From a bacterium (GTDB lineage: Bacteria; Patescibacteria; JAEDAM01; Absconditabacterales; Absconditicoccaceae), in assembly GCA_017453665.1 (NCBI GenBank), contig JAFTEM010000006.1:1-32792 (forward strand): 32,792 nucleotides of DNA. Direction: 5' to 3'. The notes below the pieces were generated by a model. The model was not told the origin of the DNA and searched no databases. It saw only the letters and a program-made list of their open reading frames with translations. A program made the position numbers and the translations under genes. Numbering within the stretch: position 1 is the stretch's first letter; each line of letters starts with the position of its first letter. Of this stretch, positions 1 to 8,406 are shown one piece after another.

Positions 1-86
1 ATAGTTAAAAGATTATCAAAAATCTTCACGATGTCTGATCTAAGTATTGATTGCTGTAATTGTGCCCTAAAATCTGCTGTTTCCAT
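1..86 (-). CDS. Hypothetical protein, N-terminal fragment
   Basis: The first 28 codons of a minus-strand gene that runs off the left edge. It opens with ATG at 86 and reads METADFRAQL, followed by a basic, hydrophilic stretch; no UGA codon occurs. Too little is present to assign a family. The start is the only ATG and is followed by a clean open frame. The gene lies downstream of a terminator-like hairpin at 198-222, so it probably has its own promoter in the AT-rich stretch 87-190. Confidence 0.5.
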   Translation of the reverse strand, partial: METADFRAQLQQSILRSDIVKIFDNLLT

Positions 87-246
87 ACTTATCGCTTCAC
101 AGTAAAGTTTCTTAAAACAAACTAATTATAAACAAAAATGCAAAAAAAATCAAAAATCTTACTATTTTTTTAGCCAGATTTTTTTCTAAAAAAAGAACCA
201 GCAACAGATTTTCAGTTGCTGGCTTTAAATAGGTTAATACTAGAGG
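87..246. other. Intergenic region, AT-rich
   Basis: About 160 bases without a gene. It holds the hairpin at 198-222 and a very A/T-rich stretch (about 120-190) that probably carries the promoter of the leftmost gene. I could not identify a clear -35/-10 pair for that gene. Confidence 0.6.
186..222 (-). terminator. Rho-independent terminator of the 4-TM gene
   Basis: A perfect 8-bp stem (CCAGCAAC at 198-205 and GTTGCTGG at 215-222) closes a 9-base loop. Read on the minus strand it is followed at once by TTCTTTTTTT. It lies 25 bases past the TAG stop of the 133-aa gene, where a terminator would be expected. Confidence 0.85.
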
Positions 247-648
247 CTAGATAACTAGTTCTTCTCCTCGGAATACGGACTTCCATGTCTGAGCGAGGAA
301 GAGTCCAATCACGGGTGCAAGGACGGCAGGGTTTCCACATAGAATTGATGATGCAACATGCTCAGGAATGAGATGAAATCCTGCAGCGTAAATGAGCCCT
401 ATAAAGCAGAGCCCCCAACATACCGAATAGGTAAACCACCATTTTCCAGGATTGTAGTCCTCGTAACCATGATAGTTGGCGACCTGCATGCATACGATGA
501 ATGTGGTACATGCAGCGACAGCAAGTCCTACGTAGGACACTGGAATTGCAGCTTCCTGATTGTTGTAAACAATTGCGATGCTAATAATCGAAATAACACC
601 CAATAGGGAGCCCCAAATTTTGTTAAACTTCTTCATTTCCATAATCAT
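247..648 (-). CDS. Small four-helix membrane protein, unusually G+C-rich
   Basis: A 133-aa protein that I do not recognise. Four hydrophobic segments lie near residues 12-30, 34-57, 72-92 and 102-122, joined by short loops, one of them polar and aromatic (YHGYEDYNPGKWWF). The gene stands out in composition: about 48% G+C against about a third around it. It has some 11 glycines spread over GGC, GGT, GGA and GGG, with no UGA, while most other genes here use UGA-Gly often. It is a single-gene unit with a near-consensus promoter (686-713) and a strong terminator (186-222). The frame offers starts at 648, 642 and 636; the first is taken here, but the ATG before KKFNK is also possible. The composition fits recent acquisition or very high expression. 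Function is unknown. Confidence 0.85.
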   Translation of the reverse strand: MIMEMKKFNKIWGSLLGVISIISIAIVYNNQEAAIPVSYVGLAVAACTTFIVCMQVANYHGYEDYNPGKWWFTYSVCWGLCFIGLIYAAGFHLIPEHVASSILCGNPAVLAPVIGLFLAQTWKSVFRGEELVI

Positions 649-685
649 TCAGTTTTTGTTTGTACTTGTTTTTTATAACAAAAAT

Positions 686-713
686 ATAATATCATTTTAC
701 AATAAAATGTCAA
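686..713 (-). promoter_or_regulatory. Sigma-70-type promoter of the 4-TM gene
   Basis: On the minus strand, TTGACA (708-713) is followed by a 16-base spacer and TATTAT (686-691). This is the closest match to consensus in the window. It would start a transcript about 30 bases before the start codon at 648. Confidence 0.8.
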
Positions 714-721
714 GTCTTTTT

Positions 722-997
722 TTAAAACTGCATGAAGTATATTGGCTCTTTAGATTGAGAAATAATTTTTAGAGCTTCTTCATAGTTTTTATAGTGTTCC
801 AATGTTTCAGATGTATCACAAAGTGCATTTCTTGCCCATTCCAAATCATGTACAGGTTCCTTAATTTCGATTTCTGTTACTAACTCATTAATATCATCCT
901 TTGTTATAGAATTAAGCGTTTCTAAGAGTTCTTGTGCTCTTTTTTCTTTATACTTATGGACAATTATCTTATTCTGTATTGTCGGGATTTTTTCCAT
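722..997 (-). CDS. Hypothetical acidic helical protein
   Basis: A 91-aa soluble protein of unknown family, rich in Glu, Lys, Ile and Leu, and probably all helical. It has no signal peptide or membrane segment and contains no glycine at all, so code choice does not affect it. It starts with ATG at 997 and stops just before the promoter of the next gene. It lies 59 bases downstream of the YgjP-type gene on the same strand and may be the last member of the rnj-smpB-ygjP transcript. Confidence 0.7.
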   Translation of the reverse strand: MEKIPTIQNKIIVHKYKEKRAQELLETLNSITKDDINELVTEIEIKEPVHDLEWARNALCDTSETLEHYKNYEEALKIISQSKEPIYFMQF

Positions 998-1056
998 AGT
1001 TTTAGAATTTTAGAAATAAATTAACCACAAATTATTTTTAACTTTTTTTAAACATT

Positions 1057-1635
1057 TTATAGCAATATTTGATTTTTTAATTCTTTCTTTAATTCTTTAT
1101 AGTTTGGACAATACTTTTCAACCAATTCCCAAAATTTATCACTATGATTTTTTTGAACTAAGTGACAAGCTTCATGAATAATGACGTATTGAATTAATCT
1201 ACTTGGAAGATGAACAAGTGTTTGATTTAACAAAATACGATTATCATGTGTACAGGTTCATCGCACTGATTTTACTTTTCTTATTCTTAAGGGAATATCT
1301 TTAAATCATAATTTTTGAGCCATTTGCTGCAATAAAGGATTTGCATACTCAAAAAGTTCCTGCTTAAAAAACATGGCCCGTTTCTTCTCTGTCGTTAAAG
1401 AAGACGGAAACTCTGATTTAGGAATATATTCTCAAAATAAAAGTACTTCATCACCTTTAAAAAGCTCTATTCTTTTCTTCTTTGCTAATTTTTTTTCTAA
1501 TTTTTCAACTAATTGAAGTCCTACCTCAAGTGCTTTTTTATCATCTTTTTTAGAAGATGGGATAACGAGCAAAATATCTTTTCAATTTTCTTTTGCGTAA
1601 ATACGGCGTATCCCTTTTTTATAAATAATCTCCAT
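1057..1635 (-). CDS. YgjP-type (DUF45) zinc metallopeptidase
   Basis: A 192-aa protein. The family marker is near the C-terminus: HEACH at 154-158, followed by a third His in QKNHS (H164) and DKFW. This matches the HExxH...NHSxxFW pattern of the YgjP/DUF45 branch of SprT-like metallopeptidases, where the two His of HExxH and the later His bind zinc and Glu is catalytic. Several UGA glycines occur, for example in CTHDN-proximal VRGT. The ATG at 1635 lies 18 bases after the smpB stop, so the two are probably co-transcribed. Family members are often found alone and their substrates are unknown. No export signal is seen, so a cytoplasmic role is inferred. Confidence 0.85.
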
Positions 1636-1653
1636 ATGCTTTTAAGATCAGAA

Positions 1654-2109
1654 CTATATAGAACGAATATCTTTTTCCATTTGTTTTTTAATATCCCTTT
1701 CTTTAATAATTTGTTTTTTCTCTACTTTTTTATGACGTCTTCAAATTCCTATTTTTAGTTTTATAAATCATCCTTTATTTACAAAAATCTGTAGTGCTAA
1801 TGCGACCATTCATGGTTTATCTAAACTTGCAGCAATTTTTGTGATTTCTGATTTGTTTAGTAGTAATTTCCTTTTCCCCTTAGGACGATAATGTGGAACC
1901 AATACAGGAGAAGTCTTCTCGTATAAAGGGATATCCATATTATAAATTCGGACCTCTCTATTTTCTATAAGAATTACGGCATCCTGAATATTAACATGAG
2001 AAGTCTTAATAGACTTAGCTTCATGTCATTTTAAAATAATTCAAGCTTCATATTCTTTATCTATTTCATAATCAAAATATGCTCTCTTATTTTTCGTAAT
2101 AATTTGCAT
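1654..2109 (-). CDS. smpB: SsrA-binding protein SmpB
   Basis: A 151-aa protein, the usual length for SmpB, which binds tmRNA and takes it to stalled ribosomes for trans-translation. The order of motifs matches the family: NKRAYFDYEI at the N-terminus, then YEAGIILKGHEAKSIK (the OB-fold core, with both UGA glycines where the family has Gly), IENREVRIYNMDI, RPKGKRKLLLNKSEI, and a basic tail in place of the usual C-terminal helix. It starts with ATG at 2109, 23 bases after the RNase J stop, and is followed closely by the metallopeptidase gene. No tmRNA gene was seen in the window. Sharing a transcript with RNase J would link mRNA decay and ribosome rescue; that is inference. Confidence 0.93.
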
Positions 2110-2132
2110 AATTTTTCTTAAAAAATACTAAA

Positions 2133-4085
2133 TTAATCCGTATAACCTCCTTGTTCTTCTAGCGTCATTCCAATAATTTCGTCATTAGCTTCTACTGGAA
2201 TATTTTGGATAGCTTCTCTGTTAATATAAACATACATAAGCATAAGCATTGGAACTCTACCGATGATTTTTGTGATATATTCACCCAATTCATCTCTAAT
2301 TATTCTAAGATTATCTTTTACTTCCATTTTTTTCTTAGCATTATCATTATATTTTGCTCTAGCAAAATCAACGATTTGTGTATGGATTTTTTTTACTTCT
2401 GATGAATAAACAAAACCTCTTGATTCGATTTGGATGTTTCCAACAAGTTCTTTTGTTTTAGCATCAACTTTAAAGATAAGTCCAACAATACCATTTTCTC
2501 CCATTATACTTCTTGCCTTCATTACATATTCTCCTGAAAGATGTCATTCTCCCTTACCATCAATCATTACGGTATCAAGTTTTAATTTTTTATCAGAAAC
2601 AAATGCAATATCTTCATAAAGCTCCATAATTTGTCCGTTTTCAGGAAGAAGAATTTTATCATCTTCATATCATAATTGCATTGCTACCTTTTTATTGGCG
2701 TGTCTCATATATGGTTCTCCGTGGATTGGACAAAAATATTCAGGATTAAGAAGAGACATCATCATTTTTAAATCTTCTTGGCATCCATGTCATGAAGTAT
2801 GCGTATCAAGTCCTGGCTCATCGATAACATCAACTCAGATTTTTACTAAATCATTAATCATACCAACAACTGCTTTTTCGTTTCCTGGAATAGTATGAGA
2901 AGAAAGGAGTACAGAATCTCAAGGTCTGAGCATAAAATCTTTTACTTCTCATTTAGCCATTCTTACAAGAGCACTATTCTCTTCTCCTTGTGATCAAGTA
3001 CAGAGTACTAATACTTTTTCATCAGGCATTGATTCAGCCTCTGTTGTAAGCTGACGAATCATTCCTTTTGGAGAGTTAATGTATCCTAATTCCTGACAAA
3101 GTTGTACATTAGCAACCATTGATCTTCATGCGAGGAATACAACTTTATCGTATTTAATTGCACTGTTAATAATTTGGATAATTCTACCAACGTTTGATGC
3201 GAAAGTAGAAACAACCATTCTTGTTTTTCTATAAGTTCCTATGATTTTATCTAAGTTCTCACCAATAATTTTTTCTGAAACAGAATGTCATGGTTTGTTA
3301 GCATTTGTTGATTCTCAAAGATACATTCTTACCCCTTCTTGTCCTATTCTTGAAATTTTTCATAAATCTGCTGGCTTATCAATAGCAGGAGTGAAGTCAA
3401 TTTTAAAATCTCAAGAGAAAACAAGAAGCCCTTTAGGAGTATGGATTGATGCTCACATTGCTTCAGGAATTGAGTGATTTACTCTAAAGAATTCTACTGT
3501 AAATACTCAAAGTTTAAAAACATCAATATCTGGATCAACAAGTTTATATTTTAAATTTTTAGCATCTTTATCATCAAGATTTCTTTTAATCATACCAATA
3601 GTCAAAGGTGAAGTATAGATTGTTGGATAATCAAGATTAGAAAGAATGTTCTTTACTGCACCGATATGATCTAAGTGTCCGTGAGTAATAATAAGCCCTT
3701 TAATATTCTTTTTCTTTGCTATAAGATAACTAATATCAGGGATAATATAATCTACTCAAGGCATTGAATCATCGGCAAATTCCATACCTGCATCGATAAT
3801 GAGAATATCGTTTTCGTATTCGATAACTGTCATATTAGAACCTATTTGTTCTAATCCTCAGAGTCAGAAAATTCTTACTGGTTTTTCTCCTCTTTTAATA
3901 AGTTTTTTAGGATCATCAATTTTTTGATGTACAGGTTTATTTCTATGTCTAAGAAAAGCCTCAGAAGATAATGGCTGTTGTGAAGGTCTTGATGAAGGTC
4001 TTCTTTGTGTTCTATGAGTGTTTGGTTTTTTGTTGTTTTTTTCTCATAAATTAATAGAAATGTTTGATTGCATAATAGTTTCCAT
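2133..4085 (-). CDS. rnj: Ribonuclease J
   Basis: A 650-aa metallo-beta-lactamase-fold RNase of the RNase J family, which combines 5'-3' exo- and endonuclease activity in mRNA decay and rRNA maturation. The N-terminal 65 residues are a basic, Gln/Pro/Arg-rich low-complexity tail. Then come the beta-lactamase core with MTVIEYENDILIIDAGMEF, the metal motif THGHLDHIGAV, the beta-CASP part with HTSGHGCQEDLKMMM and the PIHGEP loop, and the RNase J C-terminal domain. Many glycines are UGA. ATG at 4085 is taken; an in-frame ATG at 4073 is an alternative. It is divergent from the methyltransferase gene, with only 30 bases between starts, and heads the run rnj-smpB-ygjP. Confidence 0.93.
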
Positions 4086-4115
4086 TTGTTTTAGTTTCTA
4101 TAGTGTATAAATAAA

Positions 4116-4682
4116 ATGTTAGATGAGTTTTTAACTCAATTAAGAGCTTCTTGTGTTGCAAGACGTATTCCTCTTATCTCAGTAGAAAGCGAAGCCATCC
4201 TCCGCAAAACATTAGATGAAAGAAAACCAAAGGTATGTTTGGAAATCGGGTCTGCTGTATGATATAGTAGTATTGTTATTGCTAGTACTATACAAAAGCG
4301 AGGAGGACACTTAACAACATTTGAAGTTGCATATCCTGCATATTTAGAAGCACAAAGGAATATTTCAACAGCACAATGCTGGAATATTACTTTATATCCA
4401 TTTGATATTACGAAATCAGAAACAACAGTAAATGTCTTACCCCTAAACTGTGATTTTGTATTCGTTGACGCTCAAAAAAGTCAGTACGGAAATTATTTAG
4501 AGAAAATAAACAATAATCTTAGCTCAGAAAATAATCTTATACTTTTGGACGATGTCGTAAAGTATCAAACAAAACTAACTACATTATATGAATTCCTAGA
4601 AAAAAAGCAAATCAATTACGAGATTATTCCTAGTGAAGAGGGAGATTGAATTATGATATTAGAAGATGTGAATATAAAATAA
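4116..4682 (+). CDS. Class I SAM-dependent methyltransferase, O-methyltransferase type
   Basis: A 188-aa protein. LEIGSAVGYSSIVIAS (about residues 43-58) is the glycine-rich SAM-binding loop in the form typical of the O-methyltransferase family 3 (COG4122) group. The acidic residue at the end of strand 2 (TFEVAYP), a motif with FVFVDAQKSQYGNYL, and LILLDDVV further support that group. The family uses SAM to methylate small catechol-type or RNA substrates; the substrate here cannot be told. The start at 4116 is next to the divergent RNase J start. The gene ends 112 bases before ruvB, which has its own promoter. Confidence 0.8.
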
Positions 4683-4716
4683 TTTTTATGTCTGTGTATC
4701 TTAATTCTTGGAATTT

Positions 4717-4745
4717 TTGACACATAAAAATCTTTTGATTTTAAT
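4717..4745 (+). promoter_or_regulatory. Promoter of ruvB
   Basis: TTGACA (4717-4722), a 17-base spacer and TTTAAT (4740-4745) on the plus strand. It predicts a start near 4752 and a leader of about 43 bases before the ruvB ATG at 4795. Confidence 0.65.
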
Positions 4746-4794
4746 CCCTATAAACGTATTAATAAGAAAATATTTTACGAAATGCTATTGTATT

Positions 4795-5754
4795 ATGGAA
4801 GTTAAAAAAATCTCAGTTGAAACAGCTAATGATTCGTTATTAAATCAAAGACCTGAATCTTTTTCTGAATTCGTTGGTCAAGATTCTATAAAAGCAGTAC
4901 TTTCTACAGCAATAGATAGTGCTCAAAAAAGACAAGGGTCGCTCTGACATATCCTTTTTTCATGACCAAGTGGGTTTTGAAAAACAACAATGGCTTGAAT
5001 TATTGCTAAACAATTAGGTTCTCAATTAAAAGTTATTACTTGATATGCACTTTCTAAACCAAGTGAGTTAGTTAGTGTTTTAAATTCTTTAGAAAAAGGA
5101 GATATTCTTTTTATTGATGAAATTCATAGATTAAAACCAACAATTGAAGAAGTACTTTATATTGCGATGGAGGATTTTGTTATTGATATGATTTTACCTG
5201 AGGGAGGGAATCTTAGGCTTCCTATCAACCAGTTTACATTAGTCGGAGCTACTACTAAGCCAGAAACACTTTCTCAACCAATGAAAAATAGATTTGTATA
5301 TCATTTTCATTTTATGGAATATAATGAAGATGAGAAAAAATATATCCTTGAATATTATCTTAGACACTACAATTTAGTATATGAAGATGGACTTTTAGAT
5401 TTAGCTGTTAAAAAGATAGCTCCTGTACCTAGAGAAATCCATAATTTTGTTATCAAATTAAGAGATTATGTTGTAAGTAACAAAATAGAAGAGATAAAAG
5501 AAAAGGATTTAACGAAGTTTCTTAAACATGCTCAAATTGATGATGGTGGAATGATGCCTATCCACAAAAAATATCTTGAAATTTTAGAGAGTTATGACCG
5601 TCCTATTGGAGTAAAAACTTTAGCAGTTCAATTGGGAGTCAGTGAAAAAACATTAGAAGAAGATATCGAACCACTTCTCCTTAGGCTTTGAAAGGTCGAG
5701 AAAACAGCAAAGTGAAGGTTCCTTCGTGAACACACAACTACCTTATTTTCTTAA
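4795..5754 (+). CDS. ruvB: Holliday junction branch-migration helicase RuvB
   Basis: A 319-aa AAA+ ATPase that, with RuvA, drives branch migration of Holliday junctions. It shows RPESFSEFVGQ at the start, Walker A GPSGFGKTT (57-65), Walker B DEIH (108-111), the RuvB-specific segment LPINQFTLVGATTKPETLSQPMK (sensor 1 with nearby Arg), and a C-terminal winged helix ending GRFLREHTT. Four UGA codons fall on Walker-region glycines, which is the clearest proof of UGA=Gly here. ATG at 4795 is chosen because homologues begin just there; the frame is open upstream only through TTG codons. It ends in tandem TAA TAA. It is slightly shorter than most RuvB (330-350 aa) at the N-terminus. Confidence 0.95.
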
Positions 5755-5787
5755 TAAGCTTCTCAAACTAACCAACGAGCTATACTT

Positions 5788-5991
5788 ATGATATGAACTC
5801 ACTTTTCTTGGTATATGCTTCATTTTGTTTTTGCGATAATAATTTTTGGGCAAGCATCTAGGATCTGAAAGCGTGGCGTTATTTCTTTTTTTTATCTTTT
5901 GTTGGAAGATATCCCCTTCTTTTGATTTTATAGGACACAAAGAGGCGTTACAAAGATATTTTATGAAAGCATGGATTGTTTTTATGATTAA
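5788..5991 (+). CDS. Possible small membrane protein
   Basis: A 67-codon ORF beginning at ATG 5788 and ending TAA, with UGA read as Gly. Residues 5-21 (HFSWYMLHFVFAIIIFG) could span a membrane; the rest is basic and aromatic. It is in the same frame as ruvB, 33 bases past the tandem TAA. It resembles nothing I know and has no clear ribosome-binding site. The other two plus frames of this stretch also look partly protein-like, so it may instead be the remnant of an older gene. Low certainty. Confidence 0.3.
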
Positions 5992-6002
5992 TTGGAGCTT
6001 CT

Positions 6003-6043
6003 TTATTTCCCAAAATCGATAATTTTTCTGATTTGGGAAATAA
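6003..6043. terminator. Imperfect long hairpin between convergent units
   Basis: TTATTTCCC (6003-6011) pairs with GGGAAATAA (6035-6043), extended inward by AAAATC against GATTT with one bulged A. It begins 3 bases past the mtaB stop on the minus strand and follows the small plus-strand ORF. Neither side has a long T run, so it may be a weak two-way terminator or a 3'-end stabilising hairpin. Confidence 0.45.
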
Positions 6044-6046
6044 GCA

Positions 6047-7282
6047 TTAAAAAATACAGTTCTCTTCTGTAATGTTTGTAATAACTATTTCTCAAGAATG
6101 ATATTCTTTAGGAAGTGCAAGCTGGATATAATTATCTGTCCATCATTTAGATTTTCAGTTTTTCACTTCTTCAATTAAGACTTCAGCTTTCCTTCAATAA
6201 TTTTTAATGATAAACTCATCACGTACTTGATCTCAAATTTCTATTAATTTTCTATTCCTCCACTTTCTAAGCTCTTGGGGAACTTGGTTCGGTAATAATG
6301 ATGCAGGTATTTTTTCTGCAATATGATGATCTGAAAATGGAAATGCATGAAGTTTTGTTATTCAATATTTTTTGATTCCCTCACAAGTAATTTCAAAATC
6401 TTCATCAGTTTCTCATGCGAATCATGAAATAATATCTGCTCCTACGGAAATAAATTCTCTATCAGGACGATCTAGTGCTCTAATAGCTTTTAAAGTATAA
6501 TCAAGCTTTTTGGAATCATATGCTCTATTCATATTTTTTAATACTTCATCTGAAAAACTTTGAATAGAAAAATGGAAATGGGGGCAAAATCTTTGATTAT
6601 TTAATATCTCAAAAAATTCATCATTTAAATATTGAGGATCTAAACTTGATATTCTTATTCTTGGGACAGAAGTTTCTTTAATAATCGTTTTTAAGAGTTC
6701 ATTAAATTTTGATTCATTTGAGTTCCTCGTATCGCTTGTCCCTCGTGCTGCTAAATTAATTCCTGTTAATACGATTTCTTTTCATCATCACTGTTCGATT
6801 TGATGGATTTCTTCTATAATTTCTTCTAAAGGGCGATTCCTATGAGGTCCTCTCTTAAAAATTGTTAAACAAAAAGAACAATGATTATCACATCCATTTT
6901 GGATAATAACATAATTTTTAGTTCGAAGTTTTTGTCATGGCATTTTAAAAGAAAATCAGCATTCAGCACCTTCTAAAGGATCTTCTGCTAATAACGTTAT
7001 TTGAGAATCATAAGGTTTTAATTCTGGATAATAAGAAAAAAAAGTATCTCTTGGAGTTGGTTTTCATCAAGTAATAGATCAGCATCAAGCAATAAAAATA
7101 CGTTTTCATTCTTTCGCTTTTTCTACAACTTCTTTAACCCATTTCATTTTTGCTCTATCTGTTACAACACAAGTCGCAACCAAAAAAACATCATCAGAAA
7201 GTTGATTTTTTTCTGTTAGATGAGCTATCCATTTATTAAGATAAAATTTATTTACCTTACAACCATAAACTTTATATTCCAT
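6047..7282 (-). CDS. mtaB: tRNA methylthiotransferase, MtaB type
   Basis: A 411-aa radical-SAM methylthiotransferase. The N-terminal MTTase domain has the three cluster cysteines (YGCKVNK, VATCVVTD, AGCGSI). The radical SAM motif is NGCDNHCSFCL (CxxxCxxC), followed by RGPHRNRPLEEIIEEI and EIVLTGINLAARG. A C-terminal TRAM-like part follows (EVLIEEVKNGK). The pattern KVN rather than CQMN and the ITGINL-like segment fit MtaB, which makes ms2t6A37 from t6A37 in ANN-decoding tRNAs, better than MiaB; this subfamily call is inferred. A run of three consecutive UGA codons encodes GGG just before KEIVLTG. It lies 29 bases downstream of the alanyl-tRNA editing gene and is probably co-transcribed with it. 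Confidence 0.85.
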
Positions 7283-7311
7283 ACTACTATCTTAAAAATT
7301 AACCGTCTTTC

Positions 7312-8268
7312 TTAGAGTAAAGTAATAACCTTTTCGTCTCTTCATTGAACCTGTTGATCATTTCCACCTCATTTTAATCCACATTTTTGAGCTAGTTCTT
7401 TAGCAGAGGTTCCTTCTTTTGTGAAAAGCATAAAATTACCGTTTTCTGTTCATAAAAGTACTGTCTTTCACGAAAACAATTGTTTCGCTTGAAATCAAAG
7501 ATTTTTAAAATTCATATCTAAAGGTACCTTCATAATAACATCAAAATTTTCGTTTGATTTCTTTTCTCATGAAGCTAAAAAGCTTTGGATTGATTTTACT
7601 TCTAATGACTCTACTTGAGATTTAACTTCAGAGAAATCTTTAAGAAGTTTTTGTGCTTTTTCTATAAGTTGTGCAGATGATTTAACTTCTAAAAGTTGTG
7701 TAAGATTTGATAATAATGAAGATTGATTTTTTAATTTCTCAATTACTCTTGGCCCTGTTAAAGCAGTTAGTCTTTTAATTCATGAAGCAACAGCTTCTTG
7801 TGATATAATACAAAATGCTCAGATATCTTTAGTATTACTAACATGTGTTCATCAACAAAGCTCTATAGAGAGTTTATCTCAGCGTCATGAGAAATAAGTT
7901 TTTTCTTCATTTGATAAGTCTGGGCAATTATTATTAAAAACTTGGACTACACGCACAACATCTCAGTATTTCTCTTCAAAAAACATTTTAGCTCATAACT
8001 TACCAGCATCTTCTATTCCCATTTCCTCTATTTTTACTTCACATGCCATATAGATAATTTTATTTACTCTTTCTTCGATAAGAGCAAGTTCCTCTTCATT
8101 AAGTAATCTATCTGCATAAAAATCAAATCTTAAAAGATCTGAGTCTACCAATGATCACGCTTGTTTTGTATCTGGAAAAAATTGAGCAAGTTCTGCATGC
8201 AAAAGGTGAGTAGCTGTATGTGCTCTCATTTTAGCATATCTTTGCGAATGGTCTACTGATAATTTCAT
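7312..8268 (-). CDS. Stand-alone alanyl-tRNA editing plus DHHA1 protein (C-terminal half of AlaRS)
   Basis: A 318-aa protein that begins at the editing domain of alanyl-tRNA synthetase. The zinc/editing motifs are HTATH (H17, H21) and CGGTH (C138, H142). A helical linker and a C-terminal DHHA1/C-Ala domain follow, ending with KCGLKGGGNDQQVQG, which corresponds to the GGGGR..AQGG-type end of AlaRS. The aminoacylation and tRNA-recognition domains (about 450 residues in full AlaRS) are absent. The frame upstream of 8268 is open back to a TAA near 8345 but holds no ATG, GTG or TTG in a useful place and none of those domains. It may therefore be a split AlaRS whose catalytic half lies elsewhere, or an AlaX-type trans-editing protein that clears Ser/Gly-tRNA(Ala). 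Confidence 0.8.
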
Positions 8269-8406
8269 TGATAATCTCTTTAAGATAAATATTCAGAAAT
8301 CAATATAGTTATTTGAAAAATGATTTCAAGGATTCGAATATTATATTGCATTCAAACAGCAAATCCTCATACTAAGAATCGCCAATTACTTATTAATATT
8401 AATTAT
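8269..8406. other. Divergent intergenic region
   Basis: It separates the tgt start (plus) from the alanyl-tRNA editing start (minus). On the minus strand a TATAAT hexamer lies at 8340-8345, with no convincing -35. On the plus strand TTGCAT-18 bases-TACTAA near 8346-8375 is a weak candidate for tgt. No RNA gene was recognised. Confidence 0.35.

Noticed and set aside
4688..4744. An 18-codon ORF between the methyltransferase gene and ruvB
   Set aside because: It overlaps the ruvB promoter, has no family resemblance and is of a length expected by chance.
4795..5754. UGA read as tryptophan (code 4) instead of glycine
   Set aside because: UGA falls on invariant glycines of P-loop and Rossmann motifs, and TGG is used for Trp next to them, as in GpsA W11.
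5743..5940. Minus-strand ORF of 65 codons overlapping the end of ruvB
   Set aside because: It overlaps the RuvB C-terminus, is very basic and low in complexity, and looks like an antisense shadow.
6003..6043. Inverted repeat as a transposon end or attachment site
   Set aside because: Only one copy is seen, it follows directly on a stop codon, and no target duplication or transposase is nearby; an RNA hairpin is the simpler reading.
8325..8345. TTCGAATCC-like T-loop of a tRNA on the minus strand
   Set aside because: The flanking five bases on each side cannot pair (TAATA against CCTTG) and no acceptor or anticodon stem fits.
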